A program made the position numbers and the translations under genes. A DNA stretch of 64,000 nt. Origin: Bacillota bacterium (GTDB taxonomy: Bacteria > Bacillota > Clostridia > Lachnospirales > Lachnospiraceae). Location of the stretch: assembly GCA_023414875.1 (NCBI GenBank), contig JAEZMV010000028.1, positions 503,952 to 567,951 on the forward strand. Direction: 5' to 3'. The notes under the pieces were generated by a model. It saw nothing but the letters and a program-made list of their open reading frames with translations, made no database searches and had not been told where the DNA came from. Positions 43,301 to 51,853 of the stretch are shown piece by piece. The first letter of the stretch is position 1. The number at the start of each line of letters is the position of its first letter.

Positions 43301-43843
43301 GGTTTTATGTTTACCTTACCAGTATCGTTAAACCCAGAATATAATATGGCAGGAAATGGTCAGCTTCCGAAGGGAAGTGTAGCCTGGTCAGAAAAAAGAT
43401 GGAAGGAGTATCGTCTTACAGGACATGCTGATGGAGGTATTTTTGATACTCCACATATCGCGTGGTTTGCTGAAGCAGGTCCGGAGGCTGCTATTCCATT
43501 GGATGGTTCAGAGAGAGCGATAGGACTTTGGAAAACAGTTGGAAAGCTACTTGGTGTATATACCCAAGGAAAGAACGGTGCTTCCTTCGAGTCTCTGGCC
43601 AGTGATAGTAATGAGGATAGTTTCAGTTCCATATTAAATAGATTATCATCTAAGAAGAATTCGACTGGCAGCGGCTCAAGAGGTGGAATTGGAAATATCA
43701 CTTATAGTCCTATTATTAACTTTTATGGTGGTACACCTTCAAAGGAAGATATTGTTGAGGCGGGACACATATCACAGGAAGAGTTTGACGAACGAATGGA
43801 ACAATGGATGTATGGTAAAAATCGAGTTCAATTTGTTAATTAA
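40340..43843 (+). CDS. Tail tape measure protein
   Basis: A 1167-residue protein. An Ala-rich hydrophobic segment (about residues 77-100) leads into the TP901-type tape measure core (about 100-420: SFESSFAGVKKTTDATAEEY, EAAGQLG, etc.). Two hydrophobic segments lie near 468-490 and 505-530, then long helices. The C-terminal GGIFDTPHIAWFAEAGPEAA motif near residue 1030 is typical. It sets tail length and forms part of the DNA channel. The start is TTG with aaggaggt 9 bp upstream, nested in the chaperone extension. Confidence 0.93.
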   Translation: MAKNSKEYELAIKIAGEIEKSFFNSTKISKKELQDIAKQASDVSNGLGNSFYKGFDSMDKGFSKIGRVASKSFRAVKNTAELAAAAVATIAAASAVAGMSFESSFAGVKKTTDATAEEYEKIRQGILDMTDDIPATANEIAEVAEAAGQLGIEKENLLDFSRVMIDLGESTNLTATEGASDLAKFANITGMAADEYSNLGSVIVALGNNFATTEADIVDMATNLAASGDLAGLSEAQIMAISTAISSVGIEAEAGGSSMSKLLKKIQVSVETGNKSLNQFASVAGMSSKEFKEAFKEDAVGALSSFIDGLNDVKRNGKSATVILDDMGLTEVRLSNTILSLANSNGLMTEAVNLANQAWDENTALSKEAAQRYETNESKLKIFRNGITGLGIQLYDEYSEPLGEAIEAGTDFVKNLSDEVVPNLVDTFKEKLPTVIRKVKEYTASFIEFADPLISLGKWLIKNPDVVVSTLVGIGSALLTYKVASGIKDVAKSFTALSTVLTNPFALAITGVALAIGGAAGIITYIKKAEKEMKKQNLAEHFGNISLSIGELQEVASHIIQTNNLGKLHEAISAMDDMETIAGSIEDVVKSLNKMNWKVGIGMELTEDEKQEYQTNITSYIAGVQDLVTEKQYAVTLAVGVLMGNDDLESSNVITQINDFYAGKQKELAELGTKLNETVTNAFQDGLLDIEEIKEISELQSQMAKIQSAIAGSQFDAQLELLNLKYSGADLDPETFQNLQTEIAEQVKAASADYDKALTLSLANAKLMLDEGSINTEQYNEQIKQYKEGYLQQIGDIELKASNFQLDTIMTQYSEELGAAMPEFEQYINEALQGSTDYINSGLGNMPLNWDTLFNDIEDYDGLDKATKSALKDLFKQMQPTIEQMNELKEKYEEYGVEIPASISKGLNDAAILGALTGDYNSIWSVLGEEVAKSEEHTKAIEMVKENGMYIPEELGKAIEDNKAAVEKPIDGLYSHSKDYMNKIFSSGFMFTLPVSLNPEYNMAGNGQLPKGSVAWSEKRWKEYRLTGHADGGIFDTPHIAWFAEAGPEAAIPLDGSERAIGLWKTVGKLLGVYTQGKNGASFESLASDSNEDSFSSILNRLSSKKNSTGSGSRGGIGNITYSPIINFYGGTPSKEDIVEAGHISQEEFDERMEQWMYGKNRVQFVN

Positions 43844-43855
43844 GGTGGTGGGAAT

Positions 43856-44053
43856 ATGTCTTATACAACAGTCCATGGAGATACATGGGACAAGATAGCG
43901 AAAGTAGTTTACGGTGATGAGAAACACGCTGATTACTTAATGCAAAATAATTTCCATTTGCTCGATATATTTGTATTCCCACAAGGTACCGTCCTAAATA
44001 CTCCGGATCTTCCGGAGGAACTGGACGGTGACCTACCACCTTGGAGGGATTAA
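43856..44053 (+). CDS. Tail protein X (P2 gpX-like, LysM fold)
   Basis: A 65-residue protein with TVHGDTWDKIAKVVYGD near the start and IFVFPQGTVLNTPDLP near the end, as in P2 gpX. It is a small LysM-like tail or baseplate hub protein. Aaggtggtggg lies upstream. Confidence 0.85.
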   Translation: MSYTTVHGDTWDKIAKVVYGDEKHADYLMQNNFHLLDIFVFPQGTVLNTPDLPEELDGDLPPWRD

Positions 44054-44055
44054 TC

Positions 44056-45051
44056 ATGAGCGAACCGAGGAAAGCAAATGTATCCATTCAGTACAATGGA
44101 AAGAATGTTACCACAAAGTTATCAGAAGTATTAAAATCATTTGGCTATATTGATGTAGCATGCGGAGAGAGTGATTCCATATCGATATCACTATCAAATA
44201 TAAATAAAAAATGGCTTAATAAGTGGATCCCTGAAAAAGGGGATACTTTGACCGCGAAAATTATTACGAAAAACTGGGTAAAGGATGGGGATAGTAAAAC
44301 ATTTAATTGTGGAAGCTTTACCATTGATGATTATAGTTTTGAGGGAAGACCCCTTTCAACTGTAATAGAGGCTTTATCAATCCCGGTAAAAGAAAGTTTC
44401 AAAACTACAGAAAGAACGAAGACATGGAACTCAGTAACAATAGAGTCTATTGCCCAAGAAATCGCAAAAAGAGCAAAAGTATCTCTTTCATATGAAGGAC
44501 CAACGATTAAGATTAAAGCAATAGAACAATCTGGCCAAACAGATAGTGAATTCTTATATAGGATATGTGAATCCTATGGGCTTGCAATGAAGGTCTATTC
44601 AAATAAAATTGTAATCTTTGATGAAGAAAAATATGAGAAGAAAGCTTCCGTTGTAACGATCAATGAAGAGGATATGAACACCTGGAGTTATCGAACGACT
44701 CTTACTAAAACCTATACCGGTGCAGAAATGTCATACACAGATGCATCATCCGGAAAGGATATTGTTGTAAAAGTAGGTAGCGGCAGCAGGATATTAAGAA
44801 TCAATGAAAAAGCAGATAGCCTTAAGGATGCAGAGCTGAAGGCGATTGCAAAGGTTAATAATGCTAATAAAAAGATGACAACGATGAAGGTAACCATAAT
44901 GGCTAACACCAAAATAGTAGCATCCTCAAATGTTACTATAAAGGGTCTTGGCAAACTTGACGGCAAATATGCAGTTGATAAAGTTAGGCATACGGTGGGA
45001 AAAGGATATACGATGCAGCTTGACCTAAGACGCATCCAAAATAGAATATAG
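44056..45051 (+). CDS. Late control gpD-like baseplate hub protein
   Basis: A 331-residue protein of the P2 gpD / VgrG-N hub family: INKKWLNKWIPEKGD early, SFTIDDYSFEGRPLSTVIE near residue 92, and repeated strand segments with the final VDKVRHTVGKGYTMQLDL. It forms the tail hub around the spike. The ATG at 44056 follows ggaggga. The name late control is historical. Confidence 0.87.
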   Translation: MSEPRKANVSIQYNGKNVTTKLSEVLKSFGYIDVACGESDSISISLSNINKKWLNKWIPEKGDTLTAKIITKNWVKDGDSKTFNCGSFTIDDYSFEGRPLSTVIEALSIPVKESFKTTERTKTWNSVTIESIAQEIAKRAKVSLSYEGPTIKIKAIEQSGQTDSEFLYRICESYGLAMKVYSNKIVIFDEEKYEKKASVVTINEEDMNTWSYRTTLTKTYTGAEMSYTDASSGKDIVVKVGSGSRILRINEKADSLKDAELKAIAKVNNANKKMTTMKVTIMANTKIVASSNVTIKGLGKLDGKYAVDKVRHTVGKGYTMQLDLRRIQNRI

Positions 45052-45069
45052 GTGAAAGGAGAAATGATA

Positions 45070-45453
45070 GTGGCTGATAACGGTATCAGGGTAGGAAGAG
45101 TATCCAGCATAGACTATGCAAGTGGTATGATAAAAGTTGTTTATACAGATAAGGATAATTCAGTAACTCGAAGCATTCCTTACTTAAACATGAATGGTGA
45201 GTATAAAATGCCAAATATTGATGATATGGTTTTAGTACTTCATCTATCGAATGGATCAGCTATGGCAATTGTTGCCGGTACCTTTTGGAATGAAGCTAAT
45301 AAACCGGTGGAAGGCGGTAAGGGGTTATTCCGGAAGGAATTAGGACGGGAACCAGGGGAAGCATACTTTCGTTACGACTCAGATAAAAAAGAATTATCCA
45401 TTAAAGCTGATGTAATTAAATTCTTAACACCAAATGAAACAATCACCTATTAG
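45070..45453 (+). CDS. Baseplate assembly protein V (spike)
   Basis: A 127-residue protein: an OB-fold start (IRVGRVSSIDYASGMIKVVY), then MPNIDDMVLVLHLSNG and a short C-terminal strand region. It is shorter than P2 gpV but has the same fold pattern. It is the probable central spike. The GTG at 45070 is used because aggag is 8 bp upstream; ATG 45064 is too close. Confidence 0.8.
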   Translation: MADNGIRVGRVSSIDYASGMIKVVYTDKDNSVTRSIPYLNMNGEYKMPNIDDMVLVLHLSNGSAMAIVAGTFWNEANKPVEGGKGLFRKELGREPGEAYFRYDSDKKELSIKADVIKFLTPNETITY

Positions 45454-45464
45454 GAGGTGTAGTA

Positions 45465-45863
45465 ATGTCGCGGATAGGTAATCTCGGTAAAACGATTGTA
45501 TTCAGTACAAGTGATAAAAAGATCTTAAATTTTAAAGACTTTCAGCAGACTGTAAGTGGAAGATGGGCAGTTCATGAACGTATTCTTAAAAGGGCAAAGT
45601 CAGAATTTTTAGGTCCTGATTTAAGAAGAATAACTTTTAAAGTTACATTAAGTGCTCTTCATGGAGTAAAACCAAAGAAAACATTAAAAGCTATGGAAGC
45701 TATGGTAGAAAAAGGAACATATGAAAAATTAATTATTGGTGGATCGAAAATCGGATTCTACAAATGGAAAATGACTTCAATCAATGAAGCTTGGGATACA
45801 GTGATGAATAAAGGAGAATTGGTAAAGGTGACAGTATCGATAACATTAGAAGAATATTTATAA
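45465..45863 (+). CDS. Tail protein U (P2 gpU-like)
   Basis: A 132-residue protein with IGNLGKTIVFSTSDKKI and WAVHERILKRAKSEFLGPDL, then IGFYKWKMTSINEAW, matching gpU. It lies among baseplate genes instead of before X as in P2. Taggaggt precedes the start. Confidence 0.82.
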   Translation: MSRIGNLGKTIVFSTSDKKILNFKDFQQTVSGRWAVHERILKRAKSEFLGPDLRRITFKVTLSALHGVKPKKTLKAMEAMVEKGTYEKLIIGGSKIGFYKWKMTSINEAWDTVMNKGELVKVTVSITLEEYL

Positions 45864-45878
45864 GGAGGTAGGTATTTT

Positions 45879-46208
45879 ATGATAGATACAATAAAAACGT
45901 TAATTACATTTGACTATCAAGGCCCTGAGTTGAATGAAATATTAAGAAACCTATCAACTTTATATGGAACGGTAGAAGGTACCATACCTTTGGATAGATC
46001 CTTCGGCTTGTCACAAGATTATTTGAGCTATCCGGTACCGGTTGCAGAGAATATGATAGCTTTGGAAATCACCGAAAAAACAGAGTTATATGAACCAAGA
46101 GTAGAAGTAGAAGAAATTACATTTGAAAGTACCACAGAAGGAACGGTAATCTCTAAAGTGTTAATAAGAAGAAATGATGATTATGAAGAGCTGGGAGGAG
46201 ATGAGTAA
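45879..46208 (+). CDS. Baseplate wedge protein, gpW/gp25-like
   Basis: A 109-residue protein. GTVEGTIPLDRSFGLSQDYL, ENMIALEITEKTELYEPRVEV and the final RRNDDYEE match the gp25-like baseplate wedge family, without the lysozyme catalytic features. It lies before gpJ, the standard order. Aaggagg precedes the ATG, and it overlaps gpJ by 8 bp. Confidence 0.82.
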   Translation: MIDTIKTLITFDYQGPELNEILRNLSTLYGTVEGTIPLDRSFGLSQDYLSYPVPVAENMIALEITEKTELYEPRVEVEEITFESTTEGTVISKVLIRRNDDYEELGGDE

Positions 46209-47358
46209 TTTGTCAGATATTTTAAACACGATAAAAAGTCTACCTGATATTAGTTTTATTGATAATTTGAAATTGGAAGAACTGTTAAGCGATATGATAA
46301 ATGATTATCAGAATAAATACGAAGAATTAACAGGTGTAAAGATTACACTAGCCAAAGCTGATCCAAACAGACTAATCCTGTATGCATGTGCAGTACAATT
46401 ATACCAAGGCTTCCAACACATCGATAGAGCAGGTAAACAAAATCTTCTTAAATATTCATACGGTAATTTCCTCGATAATATTGCTGCTTTAAAGGGTGTG
46501 ACTAGAAACAAAGCAAAACCAGCAGAGGTCAAGGTTCAATTTACATTGTCAGAGGCAAGACCAGCCGCGACTCCAATTCCATTAGGAACGAAAGTGGTTG
46601 CAGGGAATGTATACTTTGAAAGTATAGAATATAAAGAAATTCCTTCAGGCGAAATATCAGTAGATGTTGCTATGATATGTACAAAAGAGGGAGAAAGCGG
46701 TAACGGTCTTCTTATTGGTGAAATTACAACATTGGTTGATCCTATAGCGTATGTAGAAACAGTATCAAATATCGTAATAAGCTCCGGTGGAAGTGAAATT
46801 GAAACTGATGAAAGCTTAGCAGAGAGGACATTCTTAGCACCTTCTAGTTATAGCACTGCCGGCCCGGATGATGCTTATATTTATTGGACTAAAACATTTA
46901 ATAACGACATAATTGATGTAGGCATTGAATCGCCAAGCGCATGCTTAGTTGATATTCGTGTGGTGTTAAAAGGAGGAGCTTTACCGGGTCCTTCATTCCT
47001 TCAAGGATTACATACATATTTGACTAATAAGAAGATTAAACCATTGACTGATTTGGTAACTGTAGCGGCACCGGATGAAGTTAACTATGATATTGATATT
47101 ACATATTGGATTAATAAGAGTGATTCTGGGAATGCAGTTGCTATCCAATCGAAAGTAAATCTTGCTGTTAGTGAATATAGAGTATGGCAGGAAAATAAAA
47201 TAGGCCGGGATATTAATCCTTCCGAATTAACAAGAAGAGTTATGGCAGCAGGTGCAAAAAGAGTTGAAATAAACACTCCGGTTTATACGGTTGTGAAGGA
47301 TAATACAGCTGTTGCAAGATTAGTATCTCAGTCGGTAATTTATGGAGGGCTAGAATGA
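46201..47358 (+). CDS. Baseplate protein J
   Basis: A 385-residue protein of the baseplate J family: QGFQHIDRAGKQNLLKYSYG near residue 63, ETDESLAERTFLAPSSYSTA near 200, and GRDINPSELTRRVMAAGAKR near 335. It forms the outer baseplate wedge. The ATG at 46201 lies close to ggaggag; TTG 46210 is an alternative. It overlaps gpI by 4 bp. Confidence 0.88.
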   Translation: MSNLSDILNTIKSLPDISFIDNLKLEELLSDMINDYQNKYEELTGVKITLAKADPNRLILYACAVQLYQGFQHIDRAGKQNLLKYSYGNFLDNIAALKGVTRNKAKPAEVKVQFTLSEARPAATPIPLGTKVVAGNVYFESIEYKEIPSGEISVDVAMICTKEGESGNGLLIGEITTLVDPIAYVETVSNIVISSGGSEIETDESLAERTFLAPSSYSTAGPDDAYIYWTKTFNNDIIDVGIESPSACLVDIRVVLKGGALPGPSFLQGLHTYLTNKKIKPLTDLVTVAAPDEVNYDIDITYWINKSDSGNAVAIQSKVNLAVSEYRVWQENKIGRDINPSELTRRVMAAGAKRVEINTPVYTVVKDNTAVARLVSQSVIYGGLE

Positions 47359-47918
47359 TTAATTTATATGATGGACAAATTACGGATATTCTACCTCCAA
47401 ATTTAACACAAACAGCTGATGTGCAAGCAATAAGTTATGCTCTAATGATAGCAATGAAAAAGTTACAAGATTATGCATTAAGATCGAAAATATATTCTGA
47501 TATAGATTACCTTTCAAACGATGTATTAGATATCTTAGCAGCTGAATTGAGATCACAATTTTATAGTGAGGATTTAGATATTGAAACTAAGAGAAAAGTA
47601 ATCAAAGAGACTATCTATTGGTATAGCATAGCTGGAACACCTTTAGCAGTAGAAAATGTAATTAAAGCCTTATTTCATACCGGAGAAGTAATAGAGTGGT
47701 ACAATTATTCAGGCGAACCGGGGCATTTTAAAATAATCACTGAGAACCAGAATATATCAGAAGATGCACTTCAAAGTTTTAACAACATTATCAAGCATGT
47801 AAAAAGACAAAGTTCTATCTTGGATGCAGTTGAAATCAATTTGAGTGCTTTTATGAATGTATATAGCGGTATAGCTGTTCATACTGGAGATTTTATATAT
47901 CTAAAACAGGAGGGATAA
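47355..47918 (+). CDS. Tail protein I
   Basis: A 187-residue protein of the P2 gpI family: LDILAAELRSQFYSEDLDIE, then KRKVIKETIYWYSIAGTPLAVENV and the GEVIEWYNYSGEPGHFKI core. It links the baseplate wedge to the tail fiber. It is coupled to gpJ and followed by the fiber gene within 5 bp. Confidence 0.87.
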   Translation: MINLYDGQITDILPPNLTQTADVQAISYALMIAMKKLQDYALRSKIYSDIDYLSNDVLDILAAELRSQFYSEDLDIETKRKVIKETIYWYSIAGTPLAVENVIKALFHTGEVIEWYNYSGEPGHFKIITENQNISEDALQSFNNIIKHVKRQSSILDAVEINLSAFMNVYSGIAVHTGDFIYLKQEG

Positions 47919-47922
47919 TAGA

Positions 47923-50469
47923 ATGAGCTTTAGTACAGTTTTATTTACGGAAAAAGGTCGTGCTTTACAAGCTAAAGCAATGGCAGGAACCCCTTTGAAC
48001 TTTACGAAAATAGCAATGGGATCAGGATCACTGGGAGGTCAATCACAAATTGCTTTAACAAATTTAATCGAACCAAAAGTTATTCTCAATATCTCTTCGA
48101 TCAGCCGAGATTCTAATTATGCTACAGTAAAAGGTATTTTTAACAATGCAGATATTACAACTGGTTTTTACTGGAGAGAACTTGGGGTTTTTGCCATGGA
48201 TCCGGATGCTGGTGAAATATTATATTGTTATGGGAATGCGGGAGCATTAGCAGAGTATATACCACCTCAGACATCAGAGATTTTGGAAAAGGTTGTTTCT
48301 TTATCAGCCATTGTTGGGAATGCATCGAATGTAACAGCGACCATTAATCAAAGCATTGTTTATGCTAGTAGAGATGAAGTGGAGGAGTTAAAAAGATTTC
48401 AGAAAGCCGGTGGAACAGAAACTGAAATAACACTTACGGGTATATCGTTCGAGGATGGTTTCGCTAAAACTTTTATTGCGAAATTTGATAGCACAAATAC
48501 TGAAAAAACTATTAATGGGAAACCATGGTATAAACCGGGTACGAATATAGCTCCTACAACAAAAGTCGGTAGAGCGGTCACTGTGTGGTTTGATGCAGCA
48601 GGTGACTGTTTTTTCTACAAAGCTAGTGCAGTTGGTAACATAACTGCTGATCATGTACTAGCTGATATGGAATTCGGCAGTGAAGTAGCAGAGGGTGTAG
48701 GTAATATTCCTATTGCTCCACAGTACCCAGATAACTTTACCGCTAAAGACTTTCAAGTATATGGAGATAAAGACTGGGCGAACGGAAAACACAACATTTT
48801 TATGAAACCTCCAAGAGGTTACTTTGATAACACTAAGTGGGTCGGTTTTAATGAACCTAATTTGCATCCAGACAATCTTAAAAAGGGAGTGAGAGTTGGT
48901 TCAGCAGGGGCATATATTGAGGGTGCGTATACTGGTGATGGTCAGTTTCTTAATTTCCCGTTGTCTATTATTGGAACTAATGACGCTTTACCTGCATTTG
49001 GTGATACGGTAGGTCATATTTGCATCAAGAACTCAAACCTCGCTTCTCAGATTACATCTATTAAGATACTCGAAGCATTGAATGCAGGAGATCCTAATGG
49101 CACACTAACCTTTGTTGTCAGTGACTTAGCAGGCTATAGAGATTTTGCAATATCTCAACAGAAGAAACTAACATCGGGTGGAAACACCATGACCTTATCT
49201 GTATCCGATTCATCTGGTGGTGTTACTCCAGGTAACTCATATTGGAGAGTAAGTGATAACCCTGCTGGAGGGTCTGCTAGACTGTGGTTAACTAAGCCGA
49301 TGATATATAGTAAAGTGGGTGGTGTGTTAGATATAGAAACTGCTTATATGTGGAATGGAACATCATGGGAGATACTATGTGAGAAAGCAAAATATGCTTT
49401 TACTAAGTTAAGCAATAGTGCTAAAGCATTAAACTATAGTGATGCAGGTCTACTTCTTAATACTAACAGCCTCGTTACCACTGATTGGCTCTTTGGTGTA
49501 TCAAAGGACGGAAGATACTATGTAACTTATAAGGGTGTATATAAACGTGATGGAGACGTATTTAACACAGTTACTCCATACTTCTCTATTCCTCAGACAG
49601 TCACCCATACGGACTCAGATGTTTATGACGTATGTGCTGTGGCTATATCTGGTAATGGACAATATTTAGTAGTAGCTTATAGAAAAATCACTAGTGGTAA
49701 TTCTTATAGTCTTATTAATTCATACTATAAGAATAATGGTACAACATTTGAAAAGTTACACATTACTCAAGTAGTTGTTAATGCGGCTCGGTATGGTGAT
49801 GCTGATGCAAAATTAATAATTAACGATGATGGCTCTTTGGTAGTATTGAAGTGTGCTAATAGTAGTACTTATCCTACAAGTAGTCTTACAGCCTATTTTA
49901 GAGATAATGATGTATTCCAAAGAGCAAATAGTATGCCTAGTAGAAATATTTCTAGTTTGATGTATGCAGGTTTCTATAATGGAGACCTTTATATGCTCAT
50001 ACAGGATTACTCACCTAGCCTGTATGGTTTGTATAAGTACACCATTGATTATGTCAATAAACGTCTAACTTCATCTACGATTAAAGACACAACAGACTCC
50101 AATTATTTTTATACCTATTCTAGCAATTTTTATCTTAGTGCAGGTAAGCTATGGTGGTTACATGCAATTGGGTCTGGCACTGCTCTACAGATAAAATGCT
50201 TTAATATTGCTACTGGTGTTCTATCGACAGGTAATATTCCTTTAACACCTATATCATCACCACTTGTGGCAGGAATAGGAGTAACATTAAATGGTACTCA
50301 AGTTATTATGTGTATTAGGGTTAACTCCAATGTAGAGTATAAGTACTATATGGCATCTGTATCTGTGGATGAGAGTTCCCAAACAATCACATTAAACATG
50401 GTAGGTAATCCAATTGGTGTAGGTCTTAACCAACAACTTAATGGTGAAATACTCGTAACCCCATATTAA
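47923..50469 (+). CDS. Tail fiber (tail-collar fiber) protein
   Basis: An 848-residue protein. The N-terminal 155 residues match the tail-collar fiber domain (DUF3751): FTEKGRALQAKAMAGTPLNF, KIAMGSG, GFYWRELGVFAMD. The rest is beta-rich and Ser/Thr/Tyr/Asn-rich, with a probable C-terminal beta-propeller-like part (about 500-848: repeated YYVTYKGVY, GQYLVVAY, YMLIQDY strands). It is the likely receptor-binding fiber. The C-terminal two thirds have lower similarity to known families as far as I can tell. Confidence 0.85.
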   Translation: MSFSTVLFTEKGRALQAKAMAGTPLNFTKIAMGSGSLGGQSQIALTNLIEPKVILNISSISRDSNYATVKGIFNNADITTGFYWRELGVFAMDPDAGEILYCYGNAGALAEYIPPQTSEILEKVVSLSAIVGNASNVTATINQSIVYASRDEVEELKRFQKAGGTETEITLTGISFEDGFAKTFIAKFDSTNTEKTINGKPWYKPGTNIAPTTKVGRAVTVWFDAAGDCFFYKASAVGNITADHVLADMEFGSEVAEGVGNIPIAPQYPDNFTAKDFQVYGDKDWANGKHNIFMKPPRGYFDNTKWVGFNEPNLHPDNLKKGVRVGSAGAYIEGAYTGDGQFLNFPLSIIGTNDALPAFGDTVGHICIKNSNLASQITSIKILEALNAGDPNGTLTFVVSDLAGYRDFAISQQKKLTSGGNTMTLSVSDSSGGVTPGNSYWRVSDNPAGGSARLWLTKPMIYSKVGGVLDIETAYMWNGTSWEILCEKAKYAFTKLSNSAKALNYSDAGLLLNTNSLVTTDWLFGVSKDGRYYVTYKGVYKRDGDVFNTVTPYFSIPQTVTHTDSDVYDVCAVAISGNGQYLVVAYRKITSGNSYSLINSYYKNNGTTFEKLHITQVVVNAARYGDADAKLIINDDGSLVVLKCANSSTYPTSSLTAYFRDNDVFQRANSMPSRNISSLMYAGFYNGDLYMLIQDYSPSLYGLYKYTIDYVNKRLTSSTIKDTTDSNYFYTYSSNFYLSAGKLWWLHAIGSGTALQIKCFNIATGVLSTGNIPLTPISSPLVAGIGVTLNGTQVIMCIRVNSNVEYKYYMASVSVDESSQTITLNMVGNPIGVGLNQQLNGEILVTPY

Positions 50470-50485
50470 TAAAGGAGGTAATTAA

Positions 50486-50773
50486 ATGTTTTGTTATCGT
50501 TATGAACAGGATAGTATGAAAACTATTTTGATTGAAAAGAGTGTAGAACCACTTGATGGCGATAGTGTACTCACAAGTGAGGAAGACTTTGACCTGAAAT
50601 TATATAATGTTTTTGTGGAGTATATAATTGAAGATAAGATAGTTAAAAGCAAGAAGAAGATGAAACCGGTTGAGGCGATTGAAAAATATCTTCATGAGAT
50701 AAAAGCGGAACAAGCTGAAGCAGAAACAGATATTGACTTTCGGCTTTGCCTGCTTGAGCTAGGCTTAGTATAA
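50486..50773 (+). CDS. Phage hypothetical protein after the fiber
   Basis: A 95-residue acidic protein with a beta-like start and helical end (AEAETDIDFRLCLLELGLV). Small genes in this position often act as fiber chaperones, but nothing in the sequence proves it. Aaaggaggt precedes the ATG. Confidence 0.6.
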   Translation: MFCYRYEQDSMKTILIEKSVEPLDGDSVLTSEEDFDLKLYNVFVEYIIEDKIVKSKKKMKPVEAIEKYLHEIKAEQAEAETDIDFRLCLLELGLV

Positions 50774-50794
50774 CAGAAGGGAGGACTCCAGAGT

Positions 50795-50950
50795 ATGGAT
50801 ACATACAACAATATGATAACAGTAATCAACAACGGCAAAAAGACCAAAGAAGATTTACTAAAAAAGTGTGATGTATTTCTAATGAATGATCGAGTGGATG
50901 AAGTGCAATATACAGATCTGATAAATCGCATCAATGAAAAATATCAATAG
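50795..50950 (+). CDS. XkdX-like small protein (51 residues)
   Basis: ATG at 50795 with agggagga upstream. The product ends in YTDLINRINEKYQ, the XkdX-type tail found after fiber genes in Firmicute phages. Function is unknown. Confidence 0.6.
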   Translation: MDTYNNMITVINNGKKTKEDLLKKCDVFLMNDRVDEVQYTDLINRINEKYQ

Positions 50951-51005
50951 TAAGCATCCGGAAGGGTGCTGTTTTTATGACTTTGGAAAGGATGGTACAT
51001 TGTGA

Positions 51006-51299
51006 ATGAATATCATTTGGGCAATATTATTAGCTGCCGGAATCCCATCTTCAATCACTGGACTCGTGATCGGATGGTTTATGAAGCGTCAGAGCGACAG
51101 AGATAAGGCTAGGGCAGAGATTAATATTCTCCTTATACAAGGTGTTGGAGCTTCCATCAGCCTAGGAGAAGCAAATGCGATTGCACTTAGAGATGGTAAA
51201 ACGAATGGTGAAACAAAAGAGGCTCTTGATTATGCAATGAAAGCAAAGCATAACATTACAAATTTCATGACGAAGCAGGGAGTAAAAAACATCGTTTAG
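51006..51299 (+). CDS. Small membrane protein of the lysis region
   Basis: A 97-residue protein with one N-terminal membrane segment (about residues 4-24: IIWAILLAAGIPSSITGLVIGW minus ends) followed by a charged helical part. It lies 3 bp before another small membrane gene and just before the holin. It could be a holin partner or antiholin. Confidence 0.6.
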   Translation: MNIIWAILLAAGIPSSITGLVIGWFMKRQSDRDKARAEINILLIQGVGASISLGEANAIALRDGKTNGETKEALDYAMKAKHNITNFMTKQGVKNIV

Positions 51300-51311
51300 A
51301 AGGTGATGAAG

Positions 51312-51527
51312 ATGAAAAAGAAAAAAGGTCAATATTCTAAGCTTATAATAGCAGCCGTGATAATACTAAACATATTATTTACGGCTGCTGTACTTTATGT
51401 ATTCCTTAAAACCGGTAATGAGCCATCTACACTCATTGCATCATGGTTTGGATTTACTACAGGTGAGTTGTTACTTTTATCAAGTATTAAAAAATCTAAG
51501 ATCAAGAAAGGATCAGGTGAACAGTAA
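51312..51527 (+). CDS. Small two-segment membrane protein, possible antiholin
   Basis: A 71-residue protein with a basic start (KKKKGQ), then two hydrophobic segments (about 13-32 and 42-58) and a basic end. The ATG at 51312 follows aaggtga. Its stop overlaps the holin start by 1 bp. Confidence 0.6.
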   Translation: MKKKKGQYSKLIIAAVIILNILFTAAVLYVFLKTGNEPSTLIASWFGFTTGELLLLSSIKKSKIKKGSGEQ

Positions 51528-51844
51528 TGGATTTTATCACATTTATAACAAACAATTCAGTTCTATTTTTATTAGTGATTGGAGCGTTAGCTTTTCTGGT
51601 GTCAGTAATTACAGAGGTAACTAAAAACATCGGTTTCCTTGCTAAAATACCTACTGATTTACAGGTAATCGTAATATCTACGTTATTATGCCTGGTGTCA
51701 TATTTTGCTTATACATCATACTTTAATATAGAGATACAATGGTATTACATGGCAGGATGTTTCATACTTGCATTCATTGTAGCATTTGTGGCCATGTATG
51801 GATGGGAGAAGCTCACGAAACTTTATAATCGGTTTAAGAAATAG
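51527..51844 (+). CDS. Phage holin
   Basis: A 105-residue protein with three hydrophobic segments (about 10-30, 45-63 and 72-92) and a basic C-terminus. It lies directly before the endolysin, which fixes its likely role in opening the membrane at lysis. Confidence 0.8.
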   Translation: MDFITFITNNSVLFLLVIGALAFLVSVITEVTKNIGFLAKIPTDLQVIVISTLLCLVSYFAYTSYFNIEIQWYYMAGCFILAFIVAFVAMYGWEKLTKLYNRFKK

Positions 51845-51853
51845 GAGGCTTTT

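Noticed and set aside
43683..43898. Frame of 71 codons at the end of the tape measure
   Set aside because: It lies in another frame of the tape-measure and gpX genes with no start signal of its own.
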